NCBI RefSeq assembly: GCF_935822925.1
Contig: NZ_CAKXZS010000023.1
Span: forward strand, 310,001 to 374,000
Length of the DNA stretch: 64,000 nt
Source of the DNA: Mesorhizobium ventifaucium
GTDB taxonomy: Bacteria; Pseudomonadota; Alphaproteobacteria; Rhizobiales; Rhizobiaceae
Direction of reading: 5' to 3'
The position numbers and the translations under genes are program-made. The notes under the pieces are model-generated. The model did no database searches. It was not told where the DNA came from and saw nothing but the letters and a program-made list of their open reading frames with translations. This document shows, one piece after another, positions 42,694-52,869 of this stretch (its first letter is position 1; each line of letters opens with the position of its first letter).

Positions 42694-43047
42694 ATGACGG
42701 CGCCGAAGGAACTCAGGGTCTCGAAGGACCGCAGGCTGCTAACCGTGACATTCCCGGACCATCAGCCGTTCGAGCTGCCGGCGGAGCTGCTGCGCGTTGC
42801 CTCGCCGTCGGCCGAAGTGCAGGGCCATTCGCCCGAACAGCGCGTGACCGTTCCCGGCAAGCGCAACGTTGCGATCCTGAAGATCGAACCGGTCGGCAAC
42901 TATGCTGTCCGCATCACCTTCGACGATTTCCACGATACCGGCATCTTCACCTGGAATTATCTGCATACGCTGGGTCATGAGAAGGACGCACGCTGGGCCG
43001 CCTATCTCGCCGAGCTGGAAGAGAAGGGGCTAAGCCGCGATCGGTAG
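42694..43047 (+). CDS. DUF971 protein
   Basis: A 117-aa protein of the DUF971/gamma-butyrobetaine-hydroxylase N-terminal-like family: LTVTFPDHQPFELPAELLRV, ILKIEPVGNYAVRITFDDFH, and the typical WNYLHTLGHEKDARWAAYL. The domain binds zinc in some relatives and is often near or fused to Mrp/ApbC Fe-S carriers; no such gene is adjacent. Function not established. It is divergent from moaA. Confidence 0.85.
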   Translation: MTAPKELRVSKDRRLLTVTFPDHQPFELPAELLRVASPSAEVQGHSPEQRVTVPGKRNVAILKIEPVGNYAVRITFDDFHDTGIFTWNYLHTLGHEKDARWAAYLAELEEKGLSRDR

Positions 43048-43111
43048 CTCCGGCCCGTCGTCAAAGCGTCACCGATTTGGAGTAGCGGCTGCGGATACTC
43101 GGAGACGAAGC

Positions 43112-43721
43112 ATGTCCGTCATCACCACGGTCGAACAGCTCGAAGCACTCTATGGCCTGCCCAGCGAGACCTCGCTGGTCAAGGAACTCGACCATGTGAT
43201 CCCAGAATACGCCGCCTTCATCGAGGCCTCGCCTTTGCCGCGCTCGCGACCAGCGGGCCGGAAGGGCTGGATTGCTCGCCGCGCGGCGATCTCGCCGGCT
43301 TCGTCCGCATCCATGATCCGAAAACCCTGATGATGCCGGACCGGCGCGGCAACAACCGTGCCGATTCGCTAAAAAACATCATTCGCGATCCGCGCGTCGG
43401 CCTGTTGTTCCTGGTCCCAGGCTGCGGCACGACGCTGCGCGTCAACGGCCGCGCCCACGTCACCACGGATGCCGCGCTCTGCGCCTCGTTCAGCGTCGAC
43501 GACAAGCCGGCGCGTTCGGTCACCGTCATCGATGTCGATTCGGTCTATTTCCAGTGCGCCCGCGCCATTATCCGGTCGGAATTGTGGAACCCGGCGAGGC
43601 ATGTCGACCCGAAGTCGCTGCCGACACCCGGAAAAATCCTGGAAATCACCAGCCGGAAAGGCATTGACGGCCAAGCTACGACAGGGAATGGCCGGAGCGC
43701 GCGAAAAAGTCGATGTGGTGA
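43112..43721 (+). pseudogene. Pyridoxamine-phosphate-oxidase-like flavoprotein with two frameshifts
   Basis: A split-barrel FMN-binding protein of about 200 aa (MSMEG_1061-like PNPOx family). The first frame (43112-43234) gives VEQLEALYGLPSETSLVKEL to EASP. After loss of one base in the T run at 43234-43236 it continues AALATSGPEGLDCSPRGD, DRRGNNRADSLKNIIRDPR and TTLRVNGRAHVTTD. A second loss near 43676 moves the frame so that the true tail YDREWPERAKKSMW ends at TGA 43719-43721. Everything else is conserved, which points to recent damage or base-calling error. Confidence 0.82.
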
Positions 43722-43829
43722 GCGGGTCGCTCCACGAGCACCATCCTTTGTTTGAGCATCGGATTTTCCCAAAACCGATTTCCACCCCTCGTCGGGCCCG
43801 AGGACGGGCTTTTGGGTCCGATGCTCCAG

Positions 43830-44282
43830 TCACACTTCCTTGAGCACGTCGGCAATCTTGCGCATCTGCTCGCCGATCATGTCGCATTGCTCCGGCGTCG
43901 ACTGGCTCATCGCTTTCTCGATCAGCGCCATGTGGACCTTCAGCGCCTGCATCAGCAGTTCCGTGCCGGCTTCGGTCAAGGTCAGGCGCAGCACGCGCTT
44001 GTCCTTCTGATCGCCTTCGCGGCGCAGCAGGCCGCGTGCCTCGAGTTGCGGCAGCAGCATGGTGATGTTGGAGCGGCCGACCAGCAGCCGGCGGGCGAGA
44101 TCGTGCTGCGACATGCCGGGATGGCGATAAAGGTTCATCAGCACGTCGAGCTGCGCCGGCTTCAGGTCCAGCGGCGCGAGCTTCACTGCCAGCGTGCGCT
44201 CCAGCACATGGCAGGCGCGCGCCACCGCGACCCAGTTGCGAAAACGCGGGTTGTCCCAGGGCAGCTCTTGTTTAATGTTCAT
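43830..44282 (-). CDS. MarR-family transcriptional regulator
   Basis: A 150-aa winged-helix regulator: LDVLMNLYRHPGMSQHDLAR, the recognition helix VGRSNITMLLPQLEARGLLR, and the wing GDQKDKRVLRLTLTEAG, followed by a C-terminal dimer helix. It is divergent from an alpha/beta hydrolase with 47 bases between starts, and two palindromes cover that gap, so it very probably represses itself and the hydrolase. Confidence 0.9.
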   Translation of the reverse strand: MNIKQELPWDNPRFRNWVAVARACHVLERTLAVKLAPLDLKPAQLDVLMNLYRHPGMSQHDLARRLLVGRSNITMLLPQLEARGLLRREGDQKDKRVLRLTLTEAGTELLMQALKVHMALIEKAMSQSTPEQCDMIGEQMRKIADVLKEV

Positions 44283-44310
44283 GTTTGAACTATTATGTTC
44301 ATGCTTGAAC
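44277..44310. promoter_or_regulatory. Tandem palindromic operators for the MarR regulator
   Basis: Two copies of GTTCA-N4-TGAAC lie at 44277-44290 (GTTCATGTTTGAAC) and 44297-44310 (GTTCATGCTTGAAC), 20 bp apart and so on the same DNA face. The first overlaps the MarR start codon (44280-44282); the second is 20 bases upstream of the hydrolase start. Binding there would block both genes. Confidence 0.82.
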
Positions 44311-44329
44311 GAATGGATGGATCGCCACT

Positions 44330-45241
44330 ATGGCATCATTTGGATTGAAGGTCATCCGGGGCGTGTTTGCCGCCGCCGAACACCTGGCTCCCCGCCTTAC
44401 CGGGCGCGCGGCATTCGAACTGTTCTGCCGCACGCCGAACGCCAAAATTCTCAGCGACGGCGAGCGACGCGCCGTCGACCGCGCCGCCGGCTTCATGGCC
44501 GAGGCGCGCCATCATCGGCTGAAGACCAAGAACGGCTGCGTCATGGTGCATGAATTCAGGCCAGAGCCGGGCAGGCGGGCCGCCGGCACGGTGCTCGTCA
44601 TCCATGGCTGGCGTTCGCGCACCGAATATATGCGCACGCTGATCGAAGCCTATCGTGACGCCGGTTACAAGGTTGTCTCGCTCGACCTGCCGGGCCACGG
44701 CCAATCGCAGGGCCGCCGGCTCACATTGGTCAGCGCTGTCGAAGCCGCACGGCTGGCCGGCGAATGGTTCGGCCCGTTCGTGGCGGTCGTCGGCCATTCC
44801 TTCGGCGGTGCCGTCGCCGCCAATGCCGTCGTCGGTTCGGTCAAGGACATTCCGCCGCTGGCGGCCGAGCGGCTGGTGCTGATCGCGGCACCGAGCTCGC
44901 TGCCGGCGATCTTCAACGATTTCAGCCGCATGCTCAGTGTCGGCCCACGCTCGCAGGCCGCCATGGCCGACCGGGTCGAACGCATCGCCGGCCGGCCGCT
45001 GCACGAATTCACCGGCGACCGCCAGCTTGCCAGCACGCCGGTGCCAACGCTGGTCATCCATGCTCCGGACGACCGCGAAGTGTCCGCCGACCATGCAAGG
45101 CTCTATGCCGGCGCCGGCGACCATGTGCGGCTGTACTGGGCCGACGGGCTCGGCCACCGCCGCATCCTCGCCGACAAGGGAGTGATCGAGCGTGCGGTCG
45201 GCTTCGTTGCCGAACACCGGAAGCCGGTATCGCTGCATTAA
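44330..45241 (+). CDS. Alpha/beta hydrolase
   Basis: A 303-aa serine hydrolase: oxyanion region VLVIHGWRSRTEYMRTLIEA, VVSLDLPGHGQSQGRRLTLV, nucleophile elbow VVGHSFGGAVAANAV, acid region TLVIHAPDDREVSADHARLY, and the catalytic histidine in DGLGHRRILADKGV. The triad is complete. Natural substrate unknown, probably an ester. It is controlled, by inference, by the divergent MarR protein. Confidence 0.9.
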   Translation: MASFGLKVIRGVFAAAEHLAPRLTGRAAFELFCRTPNAKILSDGERRAVDRAAGFMAEARHHRLKTKNGCVMVHEFRPEPGRRAAGTVLVIHGWRSRTEYMRTLIEAYRDAGYKVVSLDLPGHGQSQGRRLTLVSAVEAARLAGEWFGPFVAVVGHSFGGAVAANAVVGSVKDIPPLAAERLVLIAAPSSLPAIFNDFSRMLSVGPRSQAAMADRVERIAGRPLHEFTGDRQLASTPVPTLVIHAPDDREVSADHARLYAGAGDHVRLYWADGLGHRRILADKGVIERAVGFVAEHRKPVSLH

Positions 45242-45370
45242 ACACCGACGGCTTGACCTGCGTGTAGAGATCGACCGCTTCGAGGAAGAGCGCTTCCTTG
45301 CAGCCGAACGCGGCATAGAGGCTGGTCGAGTTGATTCCCATCGCCGGCGGCGCCAACGCCCGACCTTGAG
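45242..45370 (-). pseudogene. TetR-family regulator relic
   Basis: The minus-strand frame around 45358-45245 gives MGINSTSLYAAFGCKEALFL then EAVDLY, the recognition helix and following helix of a TetR regulator. It lacks the first helices (a different, unrelated sequence lies upstream) and is cut after about 45 codons, where the frame runs antisense into the hydrolase gene. It has no start or stop of its own. Confidence 0.6.
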
Positions 45371-45574
45371 CGCTATTTGCTGAAACCGGAGCGGACCCAA
45401 TTCGCTTCGGCTGCCACCGTTGTGAAACTGTTCTGCAACAGACCTTCTGAAATTTATGAAAGCTTAACGAAATCAGTATGAATCGGTGTAGTCGCGCCCT
45501 ACATCCATGATGCGGTGGGCGAGACCGTCAAGCGATGCGGAACGGGAGCCGGTGCAGCCGGAGCGGGTGATTCC
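45371..45574. other. Intergenic upstream of the L,D-transpeptidase gene
   Basis: Contains an AT-rich patch at about 45445-45485 that may carry the transpeptidase promoter. No gene or repeat is seen. Confidence 0.35.
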
Positions 45575-47467
45575 ATGAAATTCCTCGGAAACAAAGCAAC
45601 CGTGATGCCCCTTGCGGCGGTCGCGGCAATGCTGGCCTTCGGCGTGCCGCAGGCAGACGCGCAAGGGTTTTTCGAGAGGCTTTTCGGCGGTGGTATCAGG
45701 CATGTGCCGCAACGTGATTTCCCCCCGCCGCCGTCGAGGCAGAGGCCGAAATACAAGCCAGATGCAACGGCGCCCGCTGCCTCTCGTATCAGCAGCCCGT
45801 CCTATTACACCTACAAGAGCGATCCGCTCGTGCGCGTCGACTTCTCGACGCTGACGGCAGCGCCGGAGCCGGCAATGCCACTGGACGCCGCATTCCAGCC
45901 ATCTTCCGCCACCGGCGCTGCCTTCCGCGAAGCCATTGCCGGACTGGATAGCTACGAACTCTACGCCGAGAAGGACATCGCCAAGGCGCTCGTCGCCTAT
46001 TACGCGGCCAATCCGGATTTCATCTGGGTGACGGGAGCCGGTGCCAACAGCCGCGCGCAAGATGCAGTGCGGGTGCTTGGCGAGGCGACGAGCTATGGCC
46101 TCACGCCGGCCGACTATACGGTTGAAGTGCCCGCCGCCGGCGCATCGACCGGCAGCGCCGATGCGCGGCTGGAGGAACTCGTCCGCTTCGAGATGGCGCT
46201 GTCAGCGCGCGTCTTGCGCTATGTCCACGATGCGCAAAGCGGCCGCGTCGATCCCAATCGCATCACCGGCTACTATGATTTTCCTGTCAAGCCGCTCGAC
46301 ATGGAAGGCGTGCTGAAAACGCTGACACGCACCCAGCAAGTGCGCACCTATCTCGAATCGCGGCATCCGCAGAACGCCGAATATCAGGCGCTGCGTGTCG
46401 AACTGGAATCACTTCAGGCCAGCGCCGACGACGAGATCGTCGTCGATCCCAAGCTGTTGCTGAAGCCAGAGGAGAGCAGCCCCGAACTGCCGAAGCTTCT
46501 GGCGAAGATCGCGCGCAACCTCGACGACGAGATGGGCGGCGCCTATGGCGAGATATTGGCCAGGCTGGCCAGCAGCGAGGTCTATGCCCCGGAACTGGTG
46601 CCGGTCATCAAGGCGGTTCAGAAAAAGGCTGGCATGAAGGGCGACGGCGTCATCGGTCCGCGCACCGTCGCGGCGCTGGTCGGGACGTCCAAGGCCGACA
46701 AGATTCAAAAGGTGCAGGTCGCGCTGGAAGAGTTGCGCTGGCTGCCATCCGATCTCGGCAGCCCGCGTGTCTTCATCAACCAGCCGGCATTTACGGCGAG
46801 CTACATCGAGAATGGCGAGGAGAAGCTGAAGACCCGCGTCGTCATCGGCAAGACCACCAACCAGACTTCCTTCTTCTACGATCAGCTCGAGCAGGTCGAC
46901 TTCCATCCCTATTGGGGCGTGCCGCAGTCGATCCTCGTCAACGAGATGCTGCCCCGGCTGCGCAGGGATCCCGGCTATCTCGACCGCGCCGGCTACGAAG
47001 TGGTCAACGCGCGCGGCAAACGCATTCCGTCCTCCTCGGTCAATTGGGGCGCCTATGGCGCGAAGATACCTTATGGCGTGCGCCAGCTGCCGAGCGAGGC
47101 CAATGCGCTGGGCGAACTGAAGATCCTGTTCCCCAACAAGCACGCCATCTACATGCACGACACGCCGCAAAAGACGTTTTTCCAGCGCGACATGCGCGCG
47201 CTCAGCCATGGCTGCGTTCGCCTGCAGGATCCGCGCGGCATGGCGGCCGCCGTGCTCGGCACCTCGGTCGACGACATCGCGGAGAAGCTGAAGCACGGAC
47301 ATGCGACCGAAAAGGTAGCGCGCAGGATCCCGGTCTATGTCGCCTATTTCACCGCCTGGCCCGATATGTTCGGCAAAGTCGAATATTTCAGCGACGTCTA
47401 CGACCGCGACACGCGGCTGCAGCAGGCACTCGACAGCACGGAAGCAGTGCGATCGCCGGCGATCTGA
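45575..47467 (+). CDS. L,D-transpeptidase (YcbB/LdtD-like), exported
   Basis: A 630-aa periplasmic enzyme that makes 3-3 crosslinks in peptidoglycan. It has a Sec signal (MPLAAVAAMLAFGVPQADAQ), a proline-rich linker, the YcbB scaffold domain with ADYTVEVPAAGAS, a peptidoglycan-binding-like helix region KAVQKKAGMKGDGVIGPRTV, and the YkuD catalytic domain with IYMHDTPQKTFFQRD and the nucleophile motif SHGCVRLQDPRG. ATG 45575 is preceded by GGAGCGGG. All catalytic residues are present. Rhizobiales rely heavily on L,D-transpeptidases (family knowledge). Confidence 0.93.
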   Translation: MKFLGNKATVMPLAAVAAMLAFGVPQADAQGFFERLFGGGIRHVPQRDFPPPPSRQRPKYKPDATAPAASRISSPSYYTYKSDPLVRVDFSTLTAAPEPAMPLDAAFQPSSATGAAFREAIAGLDSYELYAEKDIAKALVAYYAANPDFIWVTGAGANSRAQDAVRVLGEATSYGLTPADYTVEVPAAGASTGSADARLEELVRFEMALSARVLRYVHDAQSGRVDPNRITGYYDFPVKPLDMEGVLKTLTRTQQVRTYLESRHPQNAEYQALRVELESLQASADDEIVVDPKLLLKPEESSPELPKLLAKIARNLDDEMGGAYGEILARLASSEVYAPELVPVIKAVQKKAGMKGDGVIGPRTVAALVGTSKADKIQKVQVALEELRWLPSDLGSPRVFINQPAFTASYIENGEEKLKTRVVIGKTTNQTSFFYDQLEQVDFHPYWGVPQSILVNEMLPRLRRDPGYLDRAGYEVVNARGKRIPSSSVNWGAYGAKIPYGVRQLPSEANALGELKILFPNKHAIYMHDTPQKTFFQRDMRALSHGCVRLQDPRGMAAAVLGTSVDDIAEKLKHGHATEKVARRIPVYVAYFTAWPDMFGKVEYFSDVYDRDTRLQQALDSTEAVRSPAI

Positions 47468-47525
47468 GGACGCTAACGCAGGGGGAGCGGGCGCCGGAAC
47501 CCCGGCCGCGCCGGTATGCGGCGAT

Positions 47526-47783
47526 CTATTTGGGCTCGGCTGTCACCGGATCGTAGGTGATTTCGACCTTCGCCTTGTCGGTCGTGTAATAAGTAACGGT
47601 ATAGGCGCCGCTGACCCAGGCGACCTCGTCGACATAGCGAAAGTCGTCGCGCTGCTCGACCTTGGCGATTATCTCCGACAGTTTCCTGGCATTCTGCGGA
47701 GGCAACGGACTTCCGTCTGCGGCAAAGGCCGGTTCACCGAAAAAGAGAACTACGACGCCTGTCGCCAAAACAAGTCTGAACAT
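47526..47783 (-). CDS. Small exported PepSY-like protein
   Basis: An 85-aa protein with a Sec signal (VLATGVVVLFFGEPAFA) and a mature part of about 63 residues with one PepSY-like alpha/beta unit: LSEIIAKVEQRDDFRYVDEV and YTVTYYTTDKAKVEITYDP. PepSY units are thought to inhibit peptidases or act as sensors; the role here is unknown. GAGGGAAA precedes the ATG. Convergent with the transpeptidase gene. Confidence 0.75.
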   Translation of the reverse strand: MFRLVLATGVVVLFFGEPAFAADGSPLPPQNARKLSEIIAKVEQRDDFRYVDEVAWVSGAYTVTYYTTDKAKVEITYDPVTAEPK

Positions 47784-47825
47784 GGCTTTCCCTCACTTCT
47801 CGCGAAAGTAGAAACTCGCGGCCAT

Positions 47826-47855
47826 GCAGGTTTGTTCCGGGCAGGTTTGTTCCGG
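47826..47855. repeat. Perfect 15-bp tandem duplication
   Basis: GCAGGTTTGTTCCGG occurs at 47826-47840 and 47841-47855 without a gap, between the small PepSY-like gene and the sugar ATPase gene. Confidence 0.8.
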
Positions 47856-47911
47856 GTTCCGGAATGGACACAAGCGAACTGCGCCGACGCATCTTGTTGT
47901 CGTTGCTCATG

Positions 47912-48997
<1,086 letters not shown>

Positions 48998-49094
48998 GAG
49001 CGATGGCTCCCGTTTCCTGAATCATGTGCGGCAATTCGGGATCACCGATCGGCCGTCCCAGATCCACTGGCGTTTAAGCGCGCGAACCATGTGT

Positions 49095-49970
49095 TCAGCC
49101 CTTCACGCCGGTAGAGGCGATCGAGGCGATGAAGGCGCGCTGCAGCAAGAGGTAGAAGATCAGCACCGGGACGGTGATAAGGGTGAGATAAGCCATGACT
49201 TCACCCCAGGCGACGTTGAGTTGAAAGAAGTAGCCGAGGCCGACCATGACCGGGCGATAGCTTTCCTGCTGCACCACGATGAGCGGCCAGAGATATTGGT
49301 TGTACATGACGAGGAATTTCAGGATGGCGGCAGTCGCCAGAACTGGCCCTGAGAGCGGCATGACGACGCGATAGTAGACCTGCCACCAATTCGCGCCCTC
49401 CACCCGGCTTGCCTCGATCAGCTCGCCCGGCAGCGCCTTGAAATACTGCACGAACAGGAAGATCGTCAGCCCGTCGGCGATCCACGGGACGATCTGCACC
49501 CGGTAGGTATTGAGCCAGCCCCAATGCAGCCCATCAAGCCCGATCCAGGGCAGTTTCGAGACCAGGAGCAGCAGCGGGATAGCGATGGTCTCGAAAGGGA
49601 TGATCAGCGTCGCGATGACGATCGAGAGCAGGACATCGCGCCCCTTCCACCGCAGGAAAGCAAAGGAGAATGCGGCCAGCGAACAGATCAGCAACGAGAG
49701 AAGGACGGTCGTCCCGGTGACCAGAACCGAGTTCAGGACGAACAGGCCGACCGGCGCCCGCCGGAACGCACCGAAATAGTTGTTGAGGCTGATGTCCCCG
49801 ACGGGCAGGAAGGCACGCAGGCTGGAAGTGTCTGCGAGGAGCTGACTGTCCGGCTTGAAGCTCGAGTTGATCATGAACACGAGCGGAAAGATGAAGATCA
49901 GCGCGATCAGGCAAAGCACCAGATAGCGGACGAACAGCCTGAGGCCGTAATTGTCGGGATTGACGGCCAT
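49095..49970 (-). CDS. Sugar ABC transporter permease (MalG type)
   Basis: A 291-aa inner-membrane permease with six segments: LCLIALIFIFPLVFMINSSF at the start, IPFETIAIPLLLLVSKLPWI, and the EAA loop ASRVEGANWWQVYYRVVMPL that contacts the ATPase. The start is one base after the stop of the MalF-type gene, whose last codons (CGGGAGCG) supply the ribosome site, so the permeases are coupled. Confidence 0.92.
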   Translation of the reverse strand: MAVNPDNYGLRLFVRYLVLCLIALIFIFPLVFMINSSFKPDSQLLADTSSLRAFLPVGDISLNNYFGAFRRAPVGLFVLNSVLVTGTTVLLSLLICSLAAFSFAFLRWKGRDVLLSIVIATLIIPFETIAIPLLLLVSKLPWIGLDGLHWGWLNTYRVQIVPWIADGLTIFLFVQYFKALPGELIEASRVEGANWWQVYYRVVMPLSGPVLATAAILKFLVMYNQYLWPLIVVQQESYRPVMVGLGYFFQLNVAWGEVMAYLTLITVPVLIFYLLLQRAFIASIASTGVKG

Positions 49971-49971
49971 C

Positions 49972-51039
49972 TTAACGCTCCCGTGTCAGCCAGCGCTGGA
50001 TGAGTGAGATCGCCAGCACGATCGCGAACAGGATGACCGAGATGGTCGAGCCGCCGGAGATGTCCTGCTTGCCGTAGCCGCGCTCGACCGCCTGGAAGAC
50101 GAGGGTCTGGGTGCTGTCGAGCGGACCGCCATTGGTCATCACGTCGATCTGGGCGAAAAGCGCGAAGCCTTGCATGGTGATCACGACAAGGACAAGCACG
50201 GCGGTGTTGCGCAGGCCCGGCCAGGTGACATAGCGGAAGGTCTGCCATCTCGAAGCCCCCTCGATGGCGGCGGCCTCGTAGAGCGTGGGGCTGATCGTCT
50301 GCAACCCCGCCAGCCAGATGACCATATGGAAGCCGACGGCCTGCCAGATCGACATGGCCATGACTGCGGGCAGCGCGGTCGAGGGACTGCCCAGCCAGTC
50401 TACGGGCTGGAAGAGGCCGAAGGTGAGGGCCTGGAGGATGCTGTTCAACAGCCCGTTCTGGCCGTCATAGATGAACCGCCAGAGCAGCGAGACCACGACT
50501 ATGGAGACCACCACCGGCATGAAGTAGATGGTCCGGAACAGGTTGATGCCCTTGACCTTGTGGTTGATCAGCAAAGCAAGCATTAGCGCGAGGCTGCCCT
50601 GCACCGGCGCCACGACCAGGACGAACAGGAAGGTGTTTACCAGCGCCTTCATGAACACAACGTCGCTGGCGATGACGATCATGACGTTTTCGCCGGACTG
50701 CCAGTGGAACCACTCGCGCATGCCGCGATACTGAGGATAGTCGTCGCTACGGGTGATCGCACGCAGGCGGGGATACTGGATTTCGCCAGCCGCGTTTCGG
50801 ATCATTTCGCCAGCATCGTTGCGCTCTGGTTCGAGGGTCACCACCGCAAGGCCCAGCAGCTGCTGATAATTTTCCAACCCGACAAACTGGGTGGGGTTCG
50901 GCGACAGCAGCCGCTGATTTGTCAATGACAGACCGATCGCGAAGAAAAACGGCAGGACGATGAATGTAAAGATGAGTGCGAAGCCCGGCAGGGCGAATGT
51001 CCAGCCCGCCCGATTCGACAGGGTTAGTTTCGACGCCAT
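49972..51039 (-). CDS. Sugar ABC transporter permease (MalF type)
   Basis: A 355-aa inner-membrane permease: WTFALPGFALIFTFIVLPFF as first segment, a periplasmic insertion at about residues 60-115 before SDVVFMKALVNTFLFVLVVA, and the EAA loop AAAIEGASRWQTFRYVTWPG. The insertion (about 50 residues) is longer than in typical small CUT1 permeases and may help dock the binding protein. It ends one base ahead of the MalG-type gene. Confidence 0.92.
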   Translation of the reverse strand: MASKLTLSNRAGWTFALPGFALIFTFIVLPFFFAIGLSLTNQRLLSPNPTQFVGLENYQQLLGLAVVTLEPERNDAGEMIRNAAGEIQYPRLRAITRSDDYPQYRGMREWFHWQSGENVMIVIASDVVFMKALVNTFLFVLVVAPVQGSLALMLALLINHKVKGINLFRTIYFMPVVVSIVVVSLLWRFIYDGQNGLLNSILQALTFGLFQPVDWLGSPSTALPAVMAMSIWQAVGFHMVIWLAGLQTISPTLYEAAAIEGASRWQTFRYVTWPGLRNTAVLVLVVITMQGFALFAQIDVMTNGGPLDSTQTLVFQAVERGYGKQDISGGSTISVILFAIVLAISLIQRWLTRER

Positions 51040-51108
51040 TTGCGGTATCCGCCCAGCAAGCCAGAGAGGGTGGAGTCCGCGGCTGGCGAGGACCCCGGCG
51101 CGACAGAA

Positions 51109-52368
51109 CTAGCGGTGGCCGTAGCCACTATTGCTTTCGATGTCGGCGTCGATCTCGTCGACCGCCGCGTCAAGCGTGTCGGCCACGTCGGCGCCATTGG
51201 CGATATCGGCCAGTGCCTTGGTGAAGACCTTGGCCTGGACCACGTAGCCCGGGGTGACCGGGCGCACCAGGGCTTGTGCCTTGGAGAGGTCGAAGAACAC
51301 CGCGAGCGGGCCGCCACTATAGTTCTTCGTCATCTGCGCCGCCGAGGGCGTCGGCGGGATCAGGCCGATGCCGTCGGAGAAGGCGGCCAGGTATTTGTCC
51401 TGCGCGGCGAACTTGATGAACTCGGCAGCGCCTTCCGGATGTTTTGACTTGGCCGAGACGCCGAATTGCCAGGATCCCGCGCCGATCTTGTTGCCGGCGC
51501 CGAAATCGGGGGCTGGAAGGAAGACGACGTCATCCACGGCTTCCATCGTTGCCACCGCGCGCCAATTGCCGTTCCACTGGAAGGCGAACTTGCCGCCGAT
51601 GAACCCCGTCTGCTGATCGGCCGGGTCTTCACTGGTGCCAGGCGCATAGCCTCCGCTGAACAATGATTGCCACCACTTGCCGAATGCCTGCGCAGCCTCG
51701 CCGTTCAGTGCGCCTTCCGCCGTCTTGTAGGTCGAACGGTCGACAATGTCGCCGCCGAAGCTCTGCAGGAACGGCGAGAAGGCATAGGAATACCACTCGG
51801 CCTGGTCGTTCATGCCGAGATCAAGGGCGAATTCATACTTGCCGGAGGCCTTGGCGGCATCGAGCGCGGCCGTGAATTCCTCTCTCGACCAGGGCTTGTC
51901 GAGGGTCGGCTTGCGCAGGCCCAGCTCGTCCAGCGTCGATTGGCGTGCAAAAAGCGCCACCGCCGCGTCCCATAGACCGACCGAATAGAGCTTGCCGTCC
52001 CACACGCCTTTGGTGCCGGGCAGGAAGTCGGCGAACTCGCTCTCGTCGATCGGCAGCGGCTGCAGATAGCCGGCCCAGGCCCAATTGGGCATGACGGGCC
52101 CGTCCACATCCAGGATGTCGGGCAGGTTGCCCGCCAGGGCCGCCGCCGCGACGGAATCATTGTAGCTCTTCTCGGGGAAGCTCTCGATGGTCACCGTCCA
52201 GTCGGACTGGCTGGTGTTGAAGTCGGAGATGATCTGGTTGAGAATTCGCGACTCCACCTCGTTGCCGGCGCCGTGATACCACATGGTCAACCTGGTCTGC
52301 GCCAGCGCGGGCGCGCACAGACAGGTCGACGCGATCACCACACCGGTGAGGTGTTTCGTCAGTTTCAT
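51109..52368 (-). CDS. Periplasmic sugar-binding protein (SBP family 1)
   Basis: A 419-aa binding protein with a Sec signal (LTGVVIASTCLCAPALA). The mature part begins QTRLTMWYHGAGNEVE and has DILDVDGPVMPNWAWAGYLQ, GLWDAAVALFARQSTLDELG and GKFAFQWNGNWRAVATMEAV, the usual CUT1 pattern. A strong GGAGGAAC precedes the ATG. First gene of the importer operon. No sugar-metabolism gene is adjacent, so the ligand cannot be guessed. Confidence 0.92.
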   Translation of the reverse strand: MKLTKHLTGVVIASTCLCAPALAQTRLTMWYHGAGNEVESRILNQIISDFNTSQSDWTVTIESFPEKSYNDSVAAAALAGNLPDILDVDGPVMPNWAWAGYLQPLPIDESEFADFLPGTKGVWDGKLYSVGLWDAAVALFARQSTLDELGLRKPTLDKPWSREEFTAALDAAKASGKYEFALDLGMNDQAEWYSYAFSPFLQSFGGDIVDRSTYKTAEGALNGEAAQAFGKWWQSLFSGGYAPGTSEDPADQQTGFIGGKFAFQWNGNWRAVATMEAVDDVVFLPAPDFGAGNKIGAGSWQFGVSAKSKHPEGAAEFIKFAAQDKYLAAFSDGIGLIPPTPSAAQMTKNYSGGPLAVFFDLSKAQALVRPVTPGYVVQAKVFTKALADIANGADVADTLDAAVDEIDADIESNSGYGHR

Positions 52369-52869
52369 CGGTTGTTCCTCCGTTTTGACTTAAAGACGCT
52401 GGCTGGATCCAAGGTCGAGGCCGCCAGGACGGCGGGCCGAGAAGCCAGCGCTCAGTTTTCGGGTCGGCCGCTACGGGCCCCTTGATAGGGTCCAGCAATG
52501 TTTGCGGAAGCCGGACGCATTTGCAATTGCGCAGTTTCACCGGGTCGGAGCAGGAGGTCGACGGCGATTTCCCCTCGTCAGTTCGCGGGCCACGAGATAG
52601 CAGTTCACCTAGGACGATTTTATCCTGCGTCAACTTTCTCCCGGCCGCGTTCAGGCGAGCGGAGTTAAATCGTTGCGGCAAATCCGCACTCAATCGCCGT
52701 GGCATCGCCAGCGCGCGGGGCGGGACATGGACAGCTGTGCAAGTGACGCTGCGGCGGGAGCGGATACTTTTTGTCAGCAGACAATGTGGTCGCGTCCCAG
52801 AGCACCTCTCCGAACCGCTGCGCCAGTGCTATGGTGTGCCGGCATGATCAGACTGCAGGGATATGAGGC
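52369..52869. other. Intergenic, probable promoter of the sugar importer
   Basis: A 501-bp stretch upstream of two divergent units. The importer promoter and any LacI-type operator should lie here. I see a short palindromic patch around TTTGCAATTGC (52520-52530) but no convincing operator. No gene is supported. Confidence 0.35.
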
